NCBI GenBank assembly: GCA_025558095.1
Contig: JAIVFI010000016.1
Coordinates: forward strand, 620,001 to 684,000
Length of the DNA: 64,000 bases
Source of the DNA: Hyaloraphidium curvatum
Lineage: Eukaryota; Monoblepharomycota; Hyaloraphidiomycetes; Hyaloraphidiales; Hyaloraphidiaceae
Direction: 5' to 3'
Part shown: piece by piece, positions 1 to 11,193 of the stretch
Position numbering within the stretch: the first letter of the stretch is position 1
Layout of the letters: each line of letters begins with the position of its first letter
Notes under the pieces: model-generated
The model's database searches: none
What the model saw: only the letters and a program-made list of their open reading frames with translations
What the model was told of the DNA's origin: nothing
Program-made: the position numbers and the translations under genes

Positions 1-151
1 CCAGCGCGCGGACCGTTTCCACACCGATCCCGGAGGCGCCGCCCGTGACGATCGAGAGCGTGTTTTCGAGGCCCGAGTTCTCGGAGCCGAGCTCGCCGGT
101 GGCGACGACGGACGCGTCGGTCTTGGCAGGGAACGAGCGGATCTCGGCCAT
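1..151 (-). CDS. Short-chain dehydrogenase/reductase, N-terminal fragment
   Basis: The reading starts at an ATG (complement of 149-151) and runs off the left edge after about 50 residues. It contains TGGASGIG near residue 38, the glycine-rich NAD(P)-binding signature (TGxxxGxG) of the SDR superfamily. It is preceded by about 35 residues of polar N-terminus, longer than the usual few residues. The catalytic Ser-Tyr-Lys region lies outside the window, so substrate and cofactor preference cannot be judged. It faces away from the MYND gene at 421, so the two probably share a promoter of about 270 bp. SDR assignment is secure; anything finer is not. Confidence 0.8.
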   Translation of the reverse strand, partial: MAEIRSFPAKTDASVVATGELGSENSGLENTLSIVTGGASGIGVETVRAL

Positions 152-420
152 CTTGTGGAGATGAAGAGGTGTGGAAAGCGGTCCGAGGGCGCTGTTTCGA
201 GAGAACCAGAGTTAAGGAAGTCGGAGCAGAGAGATTCGTAACTCCTACCGGTTCAGGCGGCCGGGGGAGACAGAGGGAGGGGAGGCGGCCCAACCGATTC
301 TTGCGTGGCGTCACGGTAAACAAACAGCTCGTCGGCCATCGCGCGCCCATCGCTTCGTCCAGCGACGTCTCCGGCACCCGATCAACCTTATTTCATCTAT
401 TTCAGACGGCGCCCCACGCG

Positions 421-1765
421 ATGACGCGCCCCGAACCCCCGCTCGGCCACCCGCCGCTCTCCGCGGTCGCCCCCGACGCGTCCGCCACGCTCGCCCGCCT
501 GCGCGACACCTTCTACGCCGCATGCGACCGCCATCTCGCCCGCACCTTTCTCATCTCTCAGGGCGCCGCGAGCTCGCTCCCCGCGGAGCTGCACGCGCTC
601 GTTTCGAGCCTGCCGGACTTCAGCCTGCCGTTCCACCCCTTCTCGCGGCCGGGGCAGGCCACCATCGGCCTCTGGACCGCGCTGTGCGATCCGCCGATGC
701 TGAAGCAGTTCGGGCGGGCGGCGATGGATGCCGCCGGGCGGGCGCGGGAGGCGGCCCGGGGGGCCGAAGGCGCGGTGGTCGAGGCCGCGGAGGGGGTCGG
801 CAGGCGGAGGGCGGATCTGTGGGCGGTGGCGATGATGTGTGCGCGGGTGGACGCGTGGGGTGTGTGGAAGGAGTGGAGGTGGTGGACCGTGGCGGTGGCC
901 GATTTCGGTGGGCCTCTTCGGCGTCTCGTTCCCCGGCGTTGCTGATTCTTTGCCCCGCATTCAAAGCATTCGCGGTCTCACAACACCCCGAATCCCATCC
1001 CGCCGCCATGCTCCTGTACCCCCTTGTGTTTGACTTCTACCTCCTCGACCCGCTCGGCCTGGACCGGTCTCCGGCGCACGTGCCGACCTACCGCGCGGGC
1101 CTGGCGTCGTTCGCCAGGGGTGTGTGCCAGGTACTCGCGGTGAGGGGGACGGAGGGGGACGAGGCGCCGTGGAAGGAGATGGTCGACGTTGGTTGCCCGC
1201 CCTGCTCCACATGGGGCTGCCTGACCGCCCTTGCCTCCCAACCAGGCATCCATCACCCGCCTCCTCTCGGACAGTATCGCACCCTCGGATCTGCCCGCGA
1301 CCACCGTCCCCCTCCTCCGCTTGGATTTCGCCCGCGCCCTCGCGCGTCTCGGCGACGCCCCCGCAGCTCTGGCGCAGCTCGACCTTGTATCCGGCGACGC
1401 GGGGCTGGAAGCGCGGGCGGCGGAGATGAAGGGGAAGATCGAGGCGGGGGAGGATCTCGGGGGGCTGGGAGCGGCAGAGGGCGTGGGGCAGGATGGGGAG
1501 CTGGTTGAAGTGGACCGGGAGGCGGCGAAGGAGTTGCAGGCCGCTGCGGCGGAGGAACCGCTTTGCGGTTGGTCTCGTTCGATTTCGTTCGGACCTCGGC
1601 CGCTCACCCCCAATCCGTCCAGCCTGCCCCTCGTGCGACACCCCGAACCGCGGGGCTGGAACCCCCCTTCTCCGCTGCTCGAGGTGCAAGAAGGCCCGGT
1701 ACTGCTCGCAGAAGTGCCAACAGGCGCATTGGAAGGCGCACAAGGGCGGGTGCAGGGCCGAGTGA
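421..1765 (+). CDS. MYND-type zinc-finger protein
   Basis: Four exons fit one frame: 421-907, 967-1187, 1246-1567 and 1623-1765, giving about 390 residues. The last exon encodes a complete MYND finger (CPSC, then CSRC, YCSQKC, and H-x3-H-x3-C spacing), a zinc-binding protein-interaction module usually paired with enzymatic or scaffold domains. The first 340 residues are mostly helical and alanine-rich, with no domain I recognise and no SET motif. Introns of 59, 58 and 55 nt begin GTGGGC, GTTGGT and GTTGGT. The MYND domain at the extreme C-terminus suggests an adaptor role, but that is inference. An earlier in-frame start at 169 seems less likely because the intervening residues look non-coding. 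Confidence 0.75.
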
Positions 1766-2180
1766 TGGCTGGCTGTGCCGGGGGTCCGAAGTGGTGGGGA
1801 GGGGGGGCGGGGGCGGAGAAGGCCGGGGCCTGGCAGGGGTGTCGCACGGGAGGTGATGCGAGCGGGAGAGGGTGTGCCGAATGCCCTATAGGGAGTGAAG
1901 CTGTTGGCCGGCTGCTTGGCGATCCCAAATATGGAGTCCGTATCGGACCCTACTCCGGAAAGCACCGCATCCGACGCTCTGAGCGGGACGATCGATCCGG
2001 AGGTCATAGAGAGGCATCGAAAGTGTCAGGACCCGGCGGCATCAAACGCCTTTCTTGCTTACATTTCGGGTTGCTCCGCATTTTGGGGAAGGGGATGAAG
2101 GGTCCGAAACCGTCCTCGATCGAGTTTCCTGCGATTTTCAAGGGTCGCCCGCCTTCCAGGACACGCACAAACGCCCGACG
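1766..2180. other. Intergenic spacer, nothing recognised
   Basis: Spacer between the MYND gene stop and the next candidate start. It should hold the MYND 3' UTR and a promoter. I see no conserved element or RNA gene. Confidence 0.4.
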
Positions 2181-3101
2181 ATGCTCTCCGTGGACTCGTG
2201 CCGCCGCCCGCGGGTGCGCTCCCGCACTTTCTCAGCCGTCGACACCCTTCTGCTCGCCGCGGCGGCGGCGGCCCGGGCGCCCTCGGCCCCTTCGCTGCCC
2301 CGCACGCCCGACGACGTGATCGCCGGCCGGGCCTCGGGCGCCCTGGCGGACTGGCAGTGGGCGCAGAAGTGCGCGTCGGCGGACTTCCAGCGCCCCGCGG
2401 CCGCGGCAGCCGACTTTGGCCCCGCCTGGGCGCCCCCGCACCCGCGGCTCCCGCTGCCCCCGACGCCCGCGGCAACCCCCGACACGCCGATCCCCATCGC
2501 CCTCATCCCGCCCACGCCGACGCCCTCCGACGCGATCGGCACGCCGGCTGCGGTGCAGAACCGCCCGCCGGAGTGGCTGGCGCCCCGCAGGAAGAAGCCG
2601 CGGCCGCCCCCGGAGGAGGGGAGGTGCGCCCACGGGGCGGGGGAGGGCGTGTGCTTCGCATGCCATCTCGAGCGAGTCCCACCGAAATTCGACGGGTTCA
2701 GGAGCCTGCCCGCGGATTTCGAGAGGGGGAGGATGGCGAGGAAGGCGGGGAGCGGGGTGCAGGCCCAATCGAAGCTGGCCGCAAAGTGCCCCGCGAGGCC
2801 GGGCTCGAGGTGCTCCATAGCGTCGTCGGCGGCATCGGGTGCGACGGACAACACTGCGGCCTACCCTATGCCACCGGGGCGGCTGATCGACTCGCCTTCG
2901 ACCCTGTGCGGGGAGGCCAGGGAACCGCAGCCAGCGGTATGGGCGGCGCCCTGGGACAAGCCGATGGAACCTGCCGTCGCGACAAAGACGGTGGATGGAG
3001 GATGGACGAGGAGGAGCCCGTCGCCGGCCGCCTCCGTCAGGGGCGTCATGCTCGACGGCGAGGCGCACTGGACGGGGCTGCCGACCTTTGTCGAGGCCTG
3101 A
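2181..3101 (+). CDS. Hypothetical proline-rich protein
   Basis: A single open frame of 306 residues from ATG 2181 to the stop at 3101. The first third is alanine-rich and the middle is rich in proline (a TPIPIALIPPTPTP stretch). A short cysteine-bearing patch (RCAHG, then VCFACH) sits near residue 155, followed by a Ser/Gly-rich, probably disordered end. No family is recognised. Long open frames also exist on the other strand here, as expected at this GC content. The strand choice rests only on the ordered ATG and the amino acid composition, so this may not be a gene. Confidence 0.4.
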   Translation: MLSVDSCRRPRVRSRTFSAVDTLLLAAAAAARAPSAPSLPRTPDDVIAGRASGALADWQWAQKCASADFQRPAAAAADFGPAWAPPHPRLPLPPTPAATPDTPIPIALIPPTPTPSDAIGTPAAVQNRPPEWLAPRRKKPRPPPEEGRCAHGAGEGVCFACHLERVPPKFDGFRSLPADFERGRMARKAGSGVQAQSKLAAKCPARPGSRCSIASSAASGATDNTAAYPMPPGRLIDSPSTLCGEAREPQPAVWAAPWDKPMEPAVATKTVDGGWTRRSPSPAASVRGVMLDGEAHWTGLPTFVEA

Positions 3102-3483
3102 AGGGCGGTGGTTACCCTGTTGCGTTTCGGGTCCTTGCGAAACTGTTGGGGGCCTTGTTTGTTGCAATGCACTGCGATCCGACATCAGAGAACCGACGTG
3201 TCCTGCCCTGCTATCCGGTTGCAGGGGCCCTGCTATCGAAAGGGGGTCTGTTGCCGACTCTGAATCCAAGTCCCGCGACGGACAACAGAGAACTCCACAA
3301 CAGAGAGTTGCCTATTGTCACCGTTCACTGCTCGGAGAGCCTCGGACGTCCTGCATCCCGCGCCGGCGGGGAGTTGGAGTGATGAGCTGCCCGTGGACAA
3401 GTACGACGATCGGCCACCTTCTCCATCCGCAACCCGTGCATCAGCACCGGTTCGTCCATTGCACGAACCCGCCCGGTCCGCCC
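3102..3483. other. Intergenic spacer, nothing recognised
   Basis: This spacer lies between the ends of the convergent neighbours at 3101 and 3484. No gene, repeat or terminator-like structure was identified. Confidence 0.4.
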
Positions 3484-5967
3484 CTACACGAACCCTCCGC
3501 CGTCGTCCGGCCCCCCCGCCGCTCCCAACCCCGCGCCGATCGGCGCCCCCGCCTGCCCCCCCAGCACCCTCTTCCACGCCGCATGCCAGAAGCTCCACCC
3601 CCTCGCCTGCAGCCCCACGGCCTCCAGCTCCCCCGCCTCGAACGCCGCCGTGTGCACGCCGACCTGCGCGGCCGCCTGCGCCGCGAGCCCCTCGTACGCC
3701 TCCGAGCCGGGGCCAGGGGGCAAGGAGGAGGCGAGCTCGGCGGCGGCGAGGTACTTGCGGTGGACGAGGCCGGTGCGGAGGATGCAGTACTGGAAGAAGG
3801 GGGCGGAGAGCTGGGTGATGGGCTTGCCGAGCGATAGGAGGCGTTGGAGGAGGTAGGTGGCGCGTATCGCGTGTTCCTGACACTAGAAACGGGGAGAGGG
3901 TGAGCACCTCGCGCTCGGAAACGGGACCGCGATCGAACGCACGATCAAGAAGGCCGGGCTCGCTAGCCACTCGTACGACACCTCCGACGACCAAAGCTCC
4001 CCCTCGCCCGGGCTCGACAGGAGCACCTGGGCCGAGTGGAACATCATCAAGGGGTACGCCAGGTGCCCCATCATCCCGTCCTCCCTGTCCCACTCGGCGT
4101 CCCGAGTAAACCCGTGCAGCCGCAGCACCCGCGTGTCCAGGTTCTTGATCATGGGCGGGAGCTCCTCCCACCACGACGCCATCTCGGCGAGCAGCCCGTG
4201 GCGCGCGGGCGAGTCGGCGTAGGGCGCGGCGGGGTGCAGCCGGCGGTGACGCACCGCGCGCTCGCAGAAGGAGGTCACGCGGACGTAGGCGGCGACGGGG
4301 TCGAAGACGCCGGTGCGGTCCAGGGAGGTGGTGAGCTGCCAGGGGATGCGGGTGCGGTCCTCCGTGCGCGGGGGGGACGCCGAGGTCGGGCTGTGGGGGC
4401 CAGTGACGGTGGCGCTGCGGAGGACGGCGGAGAGCATGGCGGCCGACGCGCCAGAAAAGGGGTACAGGTGGGCGAGCTCGCTGGCGGCGACGGCGGAGGT
4501 GGGGGATGAGATTGTCGAGCCCCTGCGCCCCATTATGGGGGCGGCCGGGGGCTGGAAAGGAGAGGCAGGCGGGCGCGCGGCGGGGGCTGGCGTGGGAGGC
4601 GGCTCGGTCTTGACCTCCTCCAGCGGCGCGGCCTTGGACGCCTCGTAGAGCTGGTCCGTCGTGTGCAGCCCCATCCCCGCGCTCTCGTCGAGCGCGATCA
4701 GCGGCTCGCCATGGTACATGATGGCCAGCTGCCTGTCCATCAGCGCCAGGATCCACCACGATCTGCGCGCGCGCTCGAGCAGCGCCGGGGCGCGGCGGCC
4801 CCGCCCGCCGCCGTAGAGGTCCTCGCGGTTCAGCGCCGCGGCCCTGGCGGTGCGCACGGCGAGCGTGAGCACGGTGCGGAAATCCGAAAACGGGTCCGCG
4901 GTCGGGCTCGAGAAGCTCGAGGCCACGCTGAGGAGGTGCGCCAGGCTCGCGACGACGTAAACGGCCGTCCGCTTGTACTCGTCCGCCCGCGGGCCCCAAT
5001 CCGTCCCGAGAGGAAACAAGTTATCGTAGCCCTGCAGCGTGGCCTCGAGCGCCGGCATGAGGGTCAGCTGGACCCGGTCAAAGGCCGCGCGGAGCAGTGC
5101 GCGGTGCAGCTCCGGGCCGAGCGTGCGGCCGAGTTCCTTGTCCCACCAGAGCGCCCAGAAGGCGACCGAATAAAAGACGTAGTCGGGCAGCACGCCGGCA
5201 TCGATCTCGGCGAGGAGCTCGCTGCGGATCAGCTGCGGGAAGCTCACGTACAGCCGCAAGTAGCTCGTGAAGACGAGGCCGAGGGATGTGCCACCGTCTG
5301 GAAGCGCCGGTACCCGTGCCACGGGTATCGGCACGGGCAAATTCGGCGTCGGCACGGGCAAGTTCAGCGGGAATGGGGCGCCCCAGGGAGGTGCCAGCGC
5401 CATGAAGGTTGCCGGGGCCAGGGGCGAGTCCGACGGCCCCGGAAAATTCGAAGCTCCGGCCAGGCCCAACGAGGCGACGAAATTCAGTGCCCGAAGCGAG
5501 TCAACGCGCCCGGGAGCGGCTTCGGAAGGCAGGAACACGTGCTGTCCCGGCGAGCCGTCCACGCCGGGAAAGAGGTTCGCGGGCAGCCCGGTGCCCGCCC
5601 GCCAGCCGGCCAGCCCCTCGTCCTCGGGCTCGTGCTTCACCGCAACGGTCCTCCCCGGCGTGCCCGGCGGCGACTCCGAGCGGCTCTCGGCGCGCGGCCG
5701 CCTGGGCAGCCGCGACGGGTGCACGAAGCCGGGCGCGTGCCGCTTCGCCCAGCGCGCGGCGGCGACGGCGCCGCCGATCGGGTCGCCCGCGCCGCGGCCG
5801 CCGGCGGTCTTCTTCTTGGCGACCTCGAAGACGCACTCCAATTTGAGCCGCGCGCACCGCCGGCACGTCCGCGGCGGCGCCTCGGTCTCGCAGCGTTTAC
5901 GACTCGCCGTACAATTTAAGCACGACCACCGCAGCACTGAGGCGTCGGGCGCAACGGCGTCCGCCAT
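3484..5967 (-). CDS. Zn2Cys6 (GAL4-type) transcription factor
   Basis: Two exons (complement of 3928-5967 and 3484-3876) joined across a 51-nt intron give 810 residues. Residues 14-42 form the binuclear cluster with exact CX2CX6CX8CX2CX6C spacing, beginning CLNC and ending at LEC. A Lys/Gly-rich linker follows, then a long region resembling the fungal-specific regulatory domain, with WLASPAFLIVRSIAEHAIR spanning the exon junction. The protein should bind CGG-type half-sites in the nucleus and respond to a metabolite, which cannot be named. ATG 5967 is used because the open frame above it offers only a TTG. The adjacent M14 carboxypeptidase is on the same strand, but there is no evidence of co-regulation. 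Confidence 0.88.
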
Positions 5968-6388
5968 CGCCGTCGGAGGCCGCAAGTTGTGAATGGGGGT
6001 TTCGGGCTCGCGATTTGATGGTGGCGAAAGGGTCGGTCCAGACCTTCATCGGAACCCATCGGGAGGCTCTCCAGGCACGGTTTGCCGAGAGAAAAACCAT
6101 CGGATCCGTTCGAACGCGCCGGGGAAGTGACAATCCGCCGTCGGTTCGTGTTCTCGGGGTGCCGGCCGGCCAGGGTTCCGGCAACCCCCGAAACCCGGGA
6201 TCGATCCTTGTTCCCATCCCCACGCATGCACCGCTCGGCCTCGGGTCGTTCGCGGAACCACCTCGGACATGGATCGGCGCCGGGAACGGTCCGAGTTGGA
6301 AATTCCTTGCACATGCAACCGGAGCCCTTTTATCATCCGCCAAGAATGTAGTCCCCGCTTGGATGCCTGGGATGCGCACCTCCGTCCA
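5968..6388. other. Intergenic spacer, nothing recognised
   Basis: Upstream region of the Zn2Cys6 factor and downstream region of the carboxypeptidase gene, both on the minus strand. No recognisable element. Confidence 0.4.
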
Positions 6389-8162
6389 TCACCACCGGGC
6401 CCTCCGCCTCGTGCTGGTACGCCTTTTGGTCGTCTTCCTTCGCGTCGTGGTCTTCCTGCGCCGCGACGTCGTCTTCTTCCTCCTGCTCGTCGTCCGCCCG
6501 CGCTTCGTGCTCTTCAGCCGCAAGCTGGTAGTCCGCACGACGGCCGTCGTCGTCGTCGCCGTTGCGGTAGTCCCCGGCGCCGGATCGTAGATCGGAGGCA
6601 GCACCGGCACCGTCGGCCTCCACCCCTCCGGCAACCCCCCCGTCACCGCCCTCCCGTCCAGCACGTACCCCCCGTCGCTCGGCACCCCCTCCGCCCCCCA
6701 CACGAACCCCCGCCCCTCCGCCGACAGCAGGAACCCCGCCAGCTCCTGCACCATCGCCCACCCATCCCGGCCCACCGGCACGATGTCCTCGGGGGGCAGT
6801 ACGAACCCCCTCCCGCCCGCGTCGGAGCGCAGCTCCGCCGTGAACGCGAGCATCCCCGCCGCGGCGGCCCAGTCCGCCATCGTCCCCGACGCGGGGTACA
6901 GCTGCGCGGAGCGGATCGCGGCGTACTCGGCCCCCGTGGCCGCGCGGATGCGGCCGACGATGGATGCCGAGAGCGCCGCGATCTCCCCGTCCTCGGGCGG
7001 CACCGCGTTGCCGAACCCCCAGCTCCGAAGCACCAGCTGCCCGTACGAATGCAGGTCCACCATCGCGGACCTCCTCGTCAGCCCCATCACGTATTTGTGC
7101 ACCGCCGCGCTCTCGGGCTCGCTGAGGGGGGCGGGGCCGCGGTAGCTCCCCGCGTTCGGGTTGCCCGACGAGCCGGGCTCGCGGCCCCATTGGTACGGGA
7201 AGTTGCGGTTCAGGTCGACGCCGGGGCCGGAGCGGTTTTTGCGCCAGAAGCGGTCGGTGGTTTGCGTGTACTCGTAGCTGCGGTGTGTCGGATGGGAGGG
7301 GTCAGGGAGGATGCGGTGCCAAGTTCGGCCGGGATGCTCACCCGTCGGGATTGGCGAGCGGGCAGAAGAGCCACTCGAAGCGATCGAGCAGCTCCGGCGC
7401 GGTGGAGTGCGAGTTGATGAGCGAGGAGAGGATGTAGAGCGCGGTGGTGAGGGTGATCCACTCGCGCGCGTGCAGCAGCCCGTTGATCCTTGATTGCCCG
7501 ATGAACCGATGAAGCAGGTCAGCAGCCGACACATCCCATCAGCAAGAAAAGACGCACCATATCTGCTTCTTCTCCTCCGCGCGCCCCGCGGCCCCGGTCA
7601 GCCTGAACACCCAGATGTCCCGCCCCTCCACGGATTCTCCGATGCTCTCGAGCGACCCGTTCACCCCCGCCGGCAGCCCCGCCGCCAGCCCGCGGAGGTA
7701 CGCGACGGTCTCGTCGTACCGCGGGAAACGGGCAAGGAAGGTGCCCTCCCGCGGCGCGTCCATCTGCGCGCCGGCCGGTCCCGCCGTCCCGCCGGAAAGC
7801 GCGATCCCGGCGTACACGTCCTCGGCCAGCACATCGCACGCGGCCCCCGCGATCCTCTCGATCTCTGCCCTCGCCTCCGGCTCCACCCTGACGGCGATCC
7901 GCTCCCCATCGCGTCCCTCGGCGCCCCACACGTCCGCGCCCGCTCCGTCCGCCCGCGCGCCGAACGCCGCCCGCTCCCCCCGCGGCACCGCGCAGCCGAG
8001 CAGCAGCGTCCGCGGGTCCGGCGGGGCGGCGGCCGCGGGCAGCAGCAGCGCGGCGAGGAGCAGCGGGAGGAGGCGGCAAAGCGGCAGGGCCCGGCGGGAG
8101 ATTGCCGCGCCGTGCCGGGCATCGCGGCCCTCTGCCCCGGCGGGCGAGCGGAAACGGCGCAT
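6389..8162 (-). CDS. Secreted M14 zinc carboxypeptidase with basic repeat tail
   Basis: Exons are the complement of 7558-8162, 7342-7488 and 6389-7277, joined by 69- and 64-nt introns; 546 residues. A signal peptide (LLPLLLAALLLPAAAA) is followed by a propeptide-like region of about 170 residues. The catalytic domain contains HAREW (HxxE zinc ligands), NPDGYEY, DLNRNF (substrate carboxylate binding), DLHSYG (third zinc ligand) and FTAELR (catalytic Glu). All expected active-site residues are therefore present. After the domain comes a Thr-rich linker and then roughly 45 residues made almost only of Lys, Arg, Thr and Ser, which is unusual. It should trim C-terminal residues from peptides outside the cell; the tail could anchor it to wall polyanions (inference). 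Confidence 0.9.
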
Positions 8163-8476
8163 GGAAGTGTGCTGTTGGTGGTTGGTTCGGTATTGGCGGA
8201 AGATGCCGGGAGGAACGGCCGATGGAGTGGCTCGGCGTCGGACCCGGCCGTCGGACGGAGGCTGGTGGACTTGCAGGCTGGTGTCTGATCTGTGACCGTT
8301 CGTCCGACGGTCCGATATGACCGGGCGATCGGGCGGCGGAGGCGGAAAAGGACGGATGAAATGCCGGATGACCAAGTCGTTGAGCTGGGGCGGGATTGCA
8401 CGGCGCCGGGGGAAGATCGACACGGTCGATTGGCCGCGATCGTGGCCGCACCCCCCTCCGGCACCCAACTCCCGGC
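8163..8476. other. Intergenic spacer, nothing recognised
   Basis: Presumed promoter of the carboxypeptidase gene plus the 3' end of the next minus-strand gene. Nothing specific seen. Confidence 0.35.
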
Positions 8477-9400
8477 CTACCGCCCGGCCTTCTCCTCCGG
8501 TCTCACTCCCGCCCTCTCCCCAAAGTACCTCCACCCCACCGCCACCCCGACCGCCAGCAGCACCAGCATCGCGACGAGCCACCACGCCGTCGCCCTGAGC
8601 GCGAGCGCCGCAACGATGCCGAGGAGGCCGTTGGTAAGCCCCAGGGTGAGCACCTTTTTGCCGGCGTCCGAGGCGATCGACGGGCCGTGCTTGCGGAGCC
8701 ATTGCAGCACGATGGCTCGGAGGTCCGCGGCAACGGGGGCGGGGTCCTTCGTGGCATCCGTCGCGGGTTCGCCGTTCCCATCCATTCCGAGGCTCTGCAT
8801 TCTTGGTGGCACGGCCAATCCCGGCCCCCGAAGGCTCTGCCCCCTCGGCGGCACCTGCAGCGTCCCCCCCCGCACATCCATCGGCCCGGGCAGCGTCGAA
8901 TACGGGGGCGGCGCGTCCTCCGGCAGCTTCACCTCCGCCTCAACCCGCCCGGGCACGGGGCTCGGCGTCCTCCCCTTTGCGAGGTACGATGCGTGCACCA
9001 TCATCTGCCTCGGCGTGCGGCCCATCACCGCGTCCCCCTCGAGCGTCTCCAGCCCCGTCTCGGCGGTCCACACCACGCCGCCGCGCCCGTCCGATGCGTT
9101 CCATTCCGCGGTGATGTCCTCGAGGACGGCGGCGAGGGCGCGCACGAGGCGGCAGACATCGGCGTGGCCGCGCGGCGCCCTGCCCCCCGCGCCCTCCGCG
9201 GCGGCGGAGAGCAGCGATGCGAGCTCGGCGGCGCGCGGCGCCCACTTCCCCGGCGGCACGATGCCGTCGAGCGCGGGCGGCAGCGACGCGGGCCAGCACG
9301 GCGTCGCGCGGAGGGCGCCGTCGGGGAGGCGGGAGAAGCTGACCGCCGCGAGGGGGACGGTGGTCGGCGAGGGACGGGACCTCAGCCGAGGATCAGTAGG
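8477..9400 (-). CDS. Hypothetical tail-anchored or C-terminal membrane protein
   Basis: An open frame of about 260-300 residues reads to a stop at 8477. The middle has a WKAPRAAEL-like helical start, a WNASDG stretch and PPPYSTLPGP, which resembles a WW-domain ligand. The C-terminus has about 45 hydrophobic residues (LTLGLTNGLLGIV, then WWLVAMLVLLAVGVAVGW) followed by a short charged end, so one or two membrane spans. No ATG lies in frame near the 5' end; the frame stays open upstream of a GTG at 9259, so the true start is probably in an unplaced upstream exon. No family recognised. Confidence 0.5.
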   Translation of the reverse strand, partial: PTDPRLRSRPSPTTVPLAAVSFSRLPDGALRATPCWPASLPPALDGIVPPGKWAPRAAELASLLSAAAEGAGGRAPRGHADVCRLVRALAAVLEDITAEWNASDGRGGVVWTAETGLETLEGDAVMGRTPRQMMVHASYLAKGRTPSPVPGRVEAEVKLPEDAPPPYSTLPGPMDVRGGTLQVPPRGQSLRGPGLAVPPRMQSLGMDGNGEPATDATKDPAPVAADLRAIVLQWLRKHGPSIASDAGKKVLTLGLTNGLLGIVAALALRATAWWLVAMLVLLAVGVAVGWRYFGERAGVRPEEKAGR

Positions 9401-9627
9401 GGACCTCGATCCGGGGTGCAGGGTTGTCCTCGGTGCGGGATGGCGCGGGATGGGACAAGGTCCCTTGAAAGGGACCGGGCAACGAGGCTCAGCTCACTCC
9501 CGCTCCACGGCGCGGGATGGAGGACGACCAGACGTGCTGCCAATACTCCCGATCCTTGCCTTCCAGCACGCTCTATGTTCCAGTCCGTCCACCGGCCAAA
9601 AGCTGCAGACACTGCCCACCGCGCAGA

Positions 9628-10798
9628 TTACGCCTTGGGCGCTCGGGACACAAAGTCCTCAAAGTTGAACCGCGGGTACTCCTTCATCTCGCCCCCCTCC
9701 CCGCACACCGCCCACGCGGTGCCGCGGTACTTTTCCTGCTCGGCGATGACGGCGATGTAGCTGTCGATGAGCCTGTCCATCGGCGTCCCTGGGAGCAGGA
9801 TCAGCCGTCGTCGGCGGTGCGGCCCGAGGAGGGAGGACCCACAGCCGCCGCACCAGTCATGGAATGGTGCCCATACGGGATGCACGGCAAACTCCTCCTT
9901 GCTCGAGACGGGGTACTGTCGCGCGAAAAGGATGAGCGTAGTCGAGACCGAGGCGGACGCAAGTCCGAGAACGAACCACAGGATCGCGTTGCCAGATCGC
10001 CGTCCACACCAGACCCGGCAAAACTGCATTGTAAGTTTGCTTGGCTTTCCCCGGTCCCCCGGCCTTGTCGTCCACGATGGCCTGGAGGACCTCGATGAAC
10101 TGGATCTGGGCGGCCTTGGAGACGGGGTCTTCCGGGCAAGCGCGAGGGCAAGCGCGAGGTCAGAAGGATGCTCAGGAAACCTTAAGCGGGGAGGGAACCC
10201 ACAGGTGATGGCGCCGTACGTGCCGGCCGACGGGTACACGCCGTGCATCCCCAGGATCGACGAGGTGACCACGTACGCGCCCTGCTTGTCGTTCTTGAGC
10301 CAGTGGCTCGACGCGATCCTGCCCAGCAGCATCGGGCTGACGAGGTTGCCCGCCAGCCCCCTCTTCCACCCGTCGTCCGACTTTTCGTTGTCCGCCAGGA
10401 TGTCGTTCAGGAACTCCTCCGAGTCGAAACCGCTGTTTGCCACGGCAATGTCGACGCCGCCGAACTCGGAAAGCGCGTAGGCGAACGCAGCGTGCACGTC
10501 CGACTCGATGCAGGCGTCCATCCTGACGAAGCGGACCTCTGCGCCGGCGTACCGCTTCCGCAGGTCCTCGAGCACCGTGGCGGCGAGCGCGGCGTTCCGA
10601 TTCGCGATGACCACGCGGGCACCGAGGGAGAGCAGACGCTCGACGAGGGCGAGGCCGATGCCCTGCCGTGCGGAGGTTGGAGTCCCGACGTGGAGACGGC
10701 ACCGTTGTGAGCATGACGGCGATAGCGCCCTCCAGGGCCGCGACGCGTACCTCGGTGCCGCCGGTCACGAGCGCGACCTTGGACTTGATGTCGAACAT
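9628..10798 (-). CDS. Short-chain dehydrogenase/reductase (classical SDR)
   Basis: The ATG at 10798 starts FDIKSKVALVTGGTEGIG once an 88-nt intron (10663-10750) is removed; that intron splits the TGxxxGxG nucleotide-binding motif. Exons 10203-10662, 9980-10128 and 9628-9915 follow. The NSG motif (VANSGFD) and catalytic serine (VVTSSILG) lie in exon 2. The YxxxK motif is YPVSK, formed exactly at the junction of exons 2 and 3, which supports the model. The C-terminal part (VLPGLVWTAIW, then HPVWAPFHDW and LIDSY) resembles NAD-dependent 15-hydroxyprostaglandin dehydrogenase-like fungal SDRs. A further small intron may lie just after HDW (near 9790-9853); its borders do not resolve cleanly. Substrate unknown. 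Confidence 0.85.
10134..10157. repeat. Two tandem 12-bp copies inside an SDR intron
   Basis: The unit GGGCAAGCGCGA occurs twice back to back, within the intron between the second and third SDR exons and directly beside its 3' splice site. It is probably a simple slippage duplication. Confidence 0.8.
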
Positions 10799-11193
10799 GT
10801 TCGGGCGGCGCCCTGACGCGTGTCGAATGTGCGATGGGGGCGGACGGGGTCGGAGAGTTCAGTGGCGACGGCACAGCCGCCGCCGATCGACCTGGCGCTG
10901 ATCGGACGCGGAAGCGCTTCGCCGCAACCTCCGCCAGATGGCACTCGACGACATCCATCATCAAAATGGAATCCTGAGCTGCGGGATCGCTAGGCCTTCC
11001 GATTGTGGCGCGTAGACGTTTGTAAGTGACCCCATTCTCCACAGGGCATTGTGCACTAGCAGGGCCGGCAAAGGCGGTTCAGTGGGCCGACTGGATCGTT
11101 TTGCAATCAGATTGGAATATCAATGTTCAGATATACATGACGCAGTGCTTCTGATTTAGGTCTTTTGGGAATGCAATCGATGAGCCGGACGGC
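10799..11193. other. Intergenic spacer, locally AT-rich
   Basis: The spacer between the SDR start and the phosphodiesterase stop. The part near 11100-11160 is clearly AT-richer than its surroundings, as expected of a 3' UTR/polyadenylation zone. No gene seen. Confidence 0.4.

Noticed and set aside
961-2007. Long minus-strand open frame over the MYND gene
   Set aside because: It is the shadow of the plus-strand exons, has low-complexity Pro/Arg composition, and the MYND finger on the other strand is decisive.
8292-9668. Plus-strand 458-residue frame opposite the tail-anchored protein
   Set aside because: The minus strand has a clear hydrophobic C-terminus and balanced composition; the plus frame is Ser/Pro/Arg-rich shadow.
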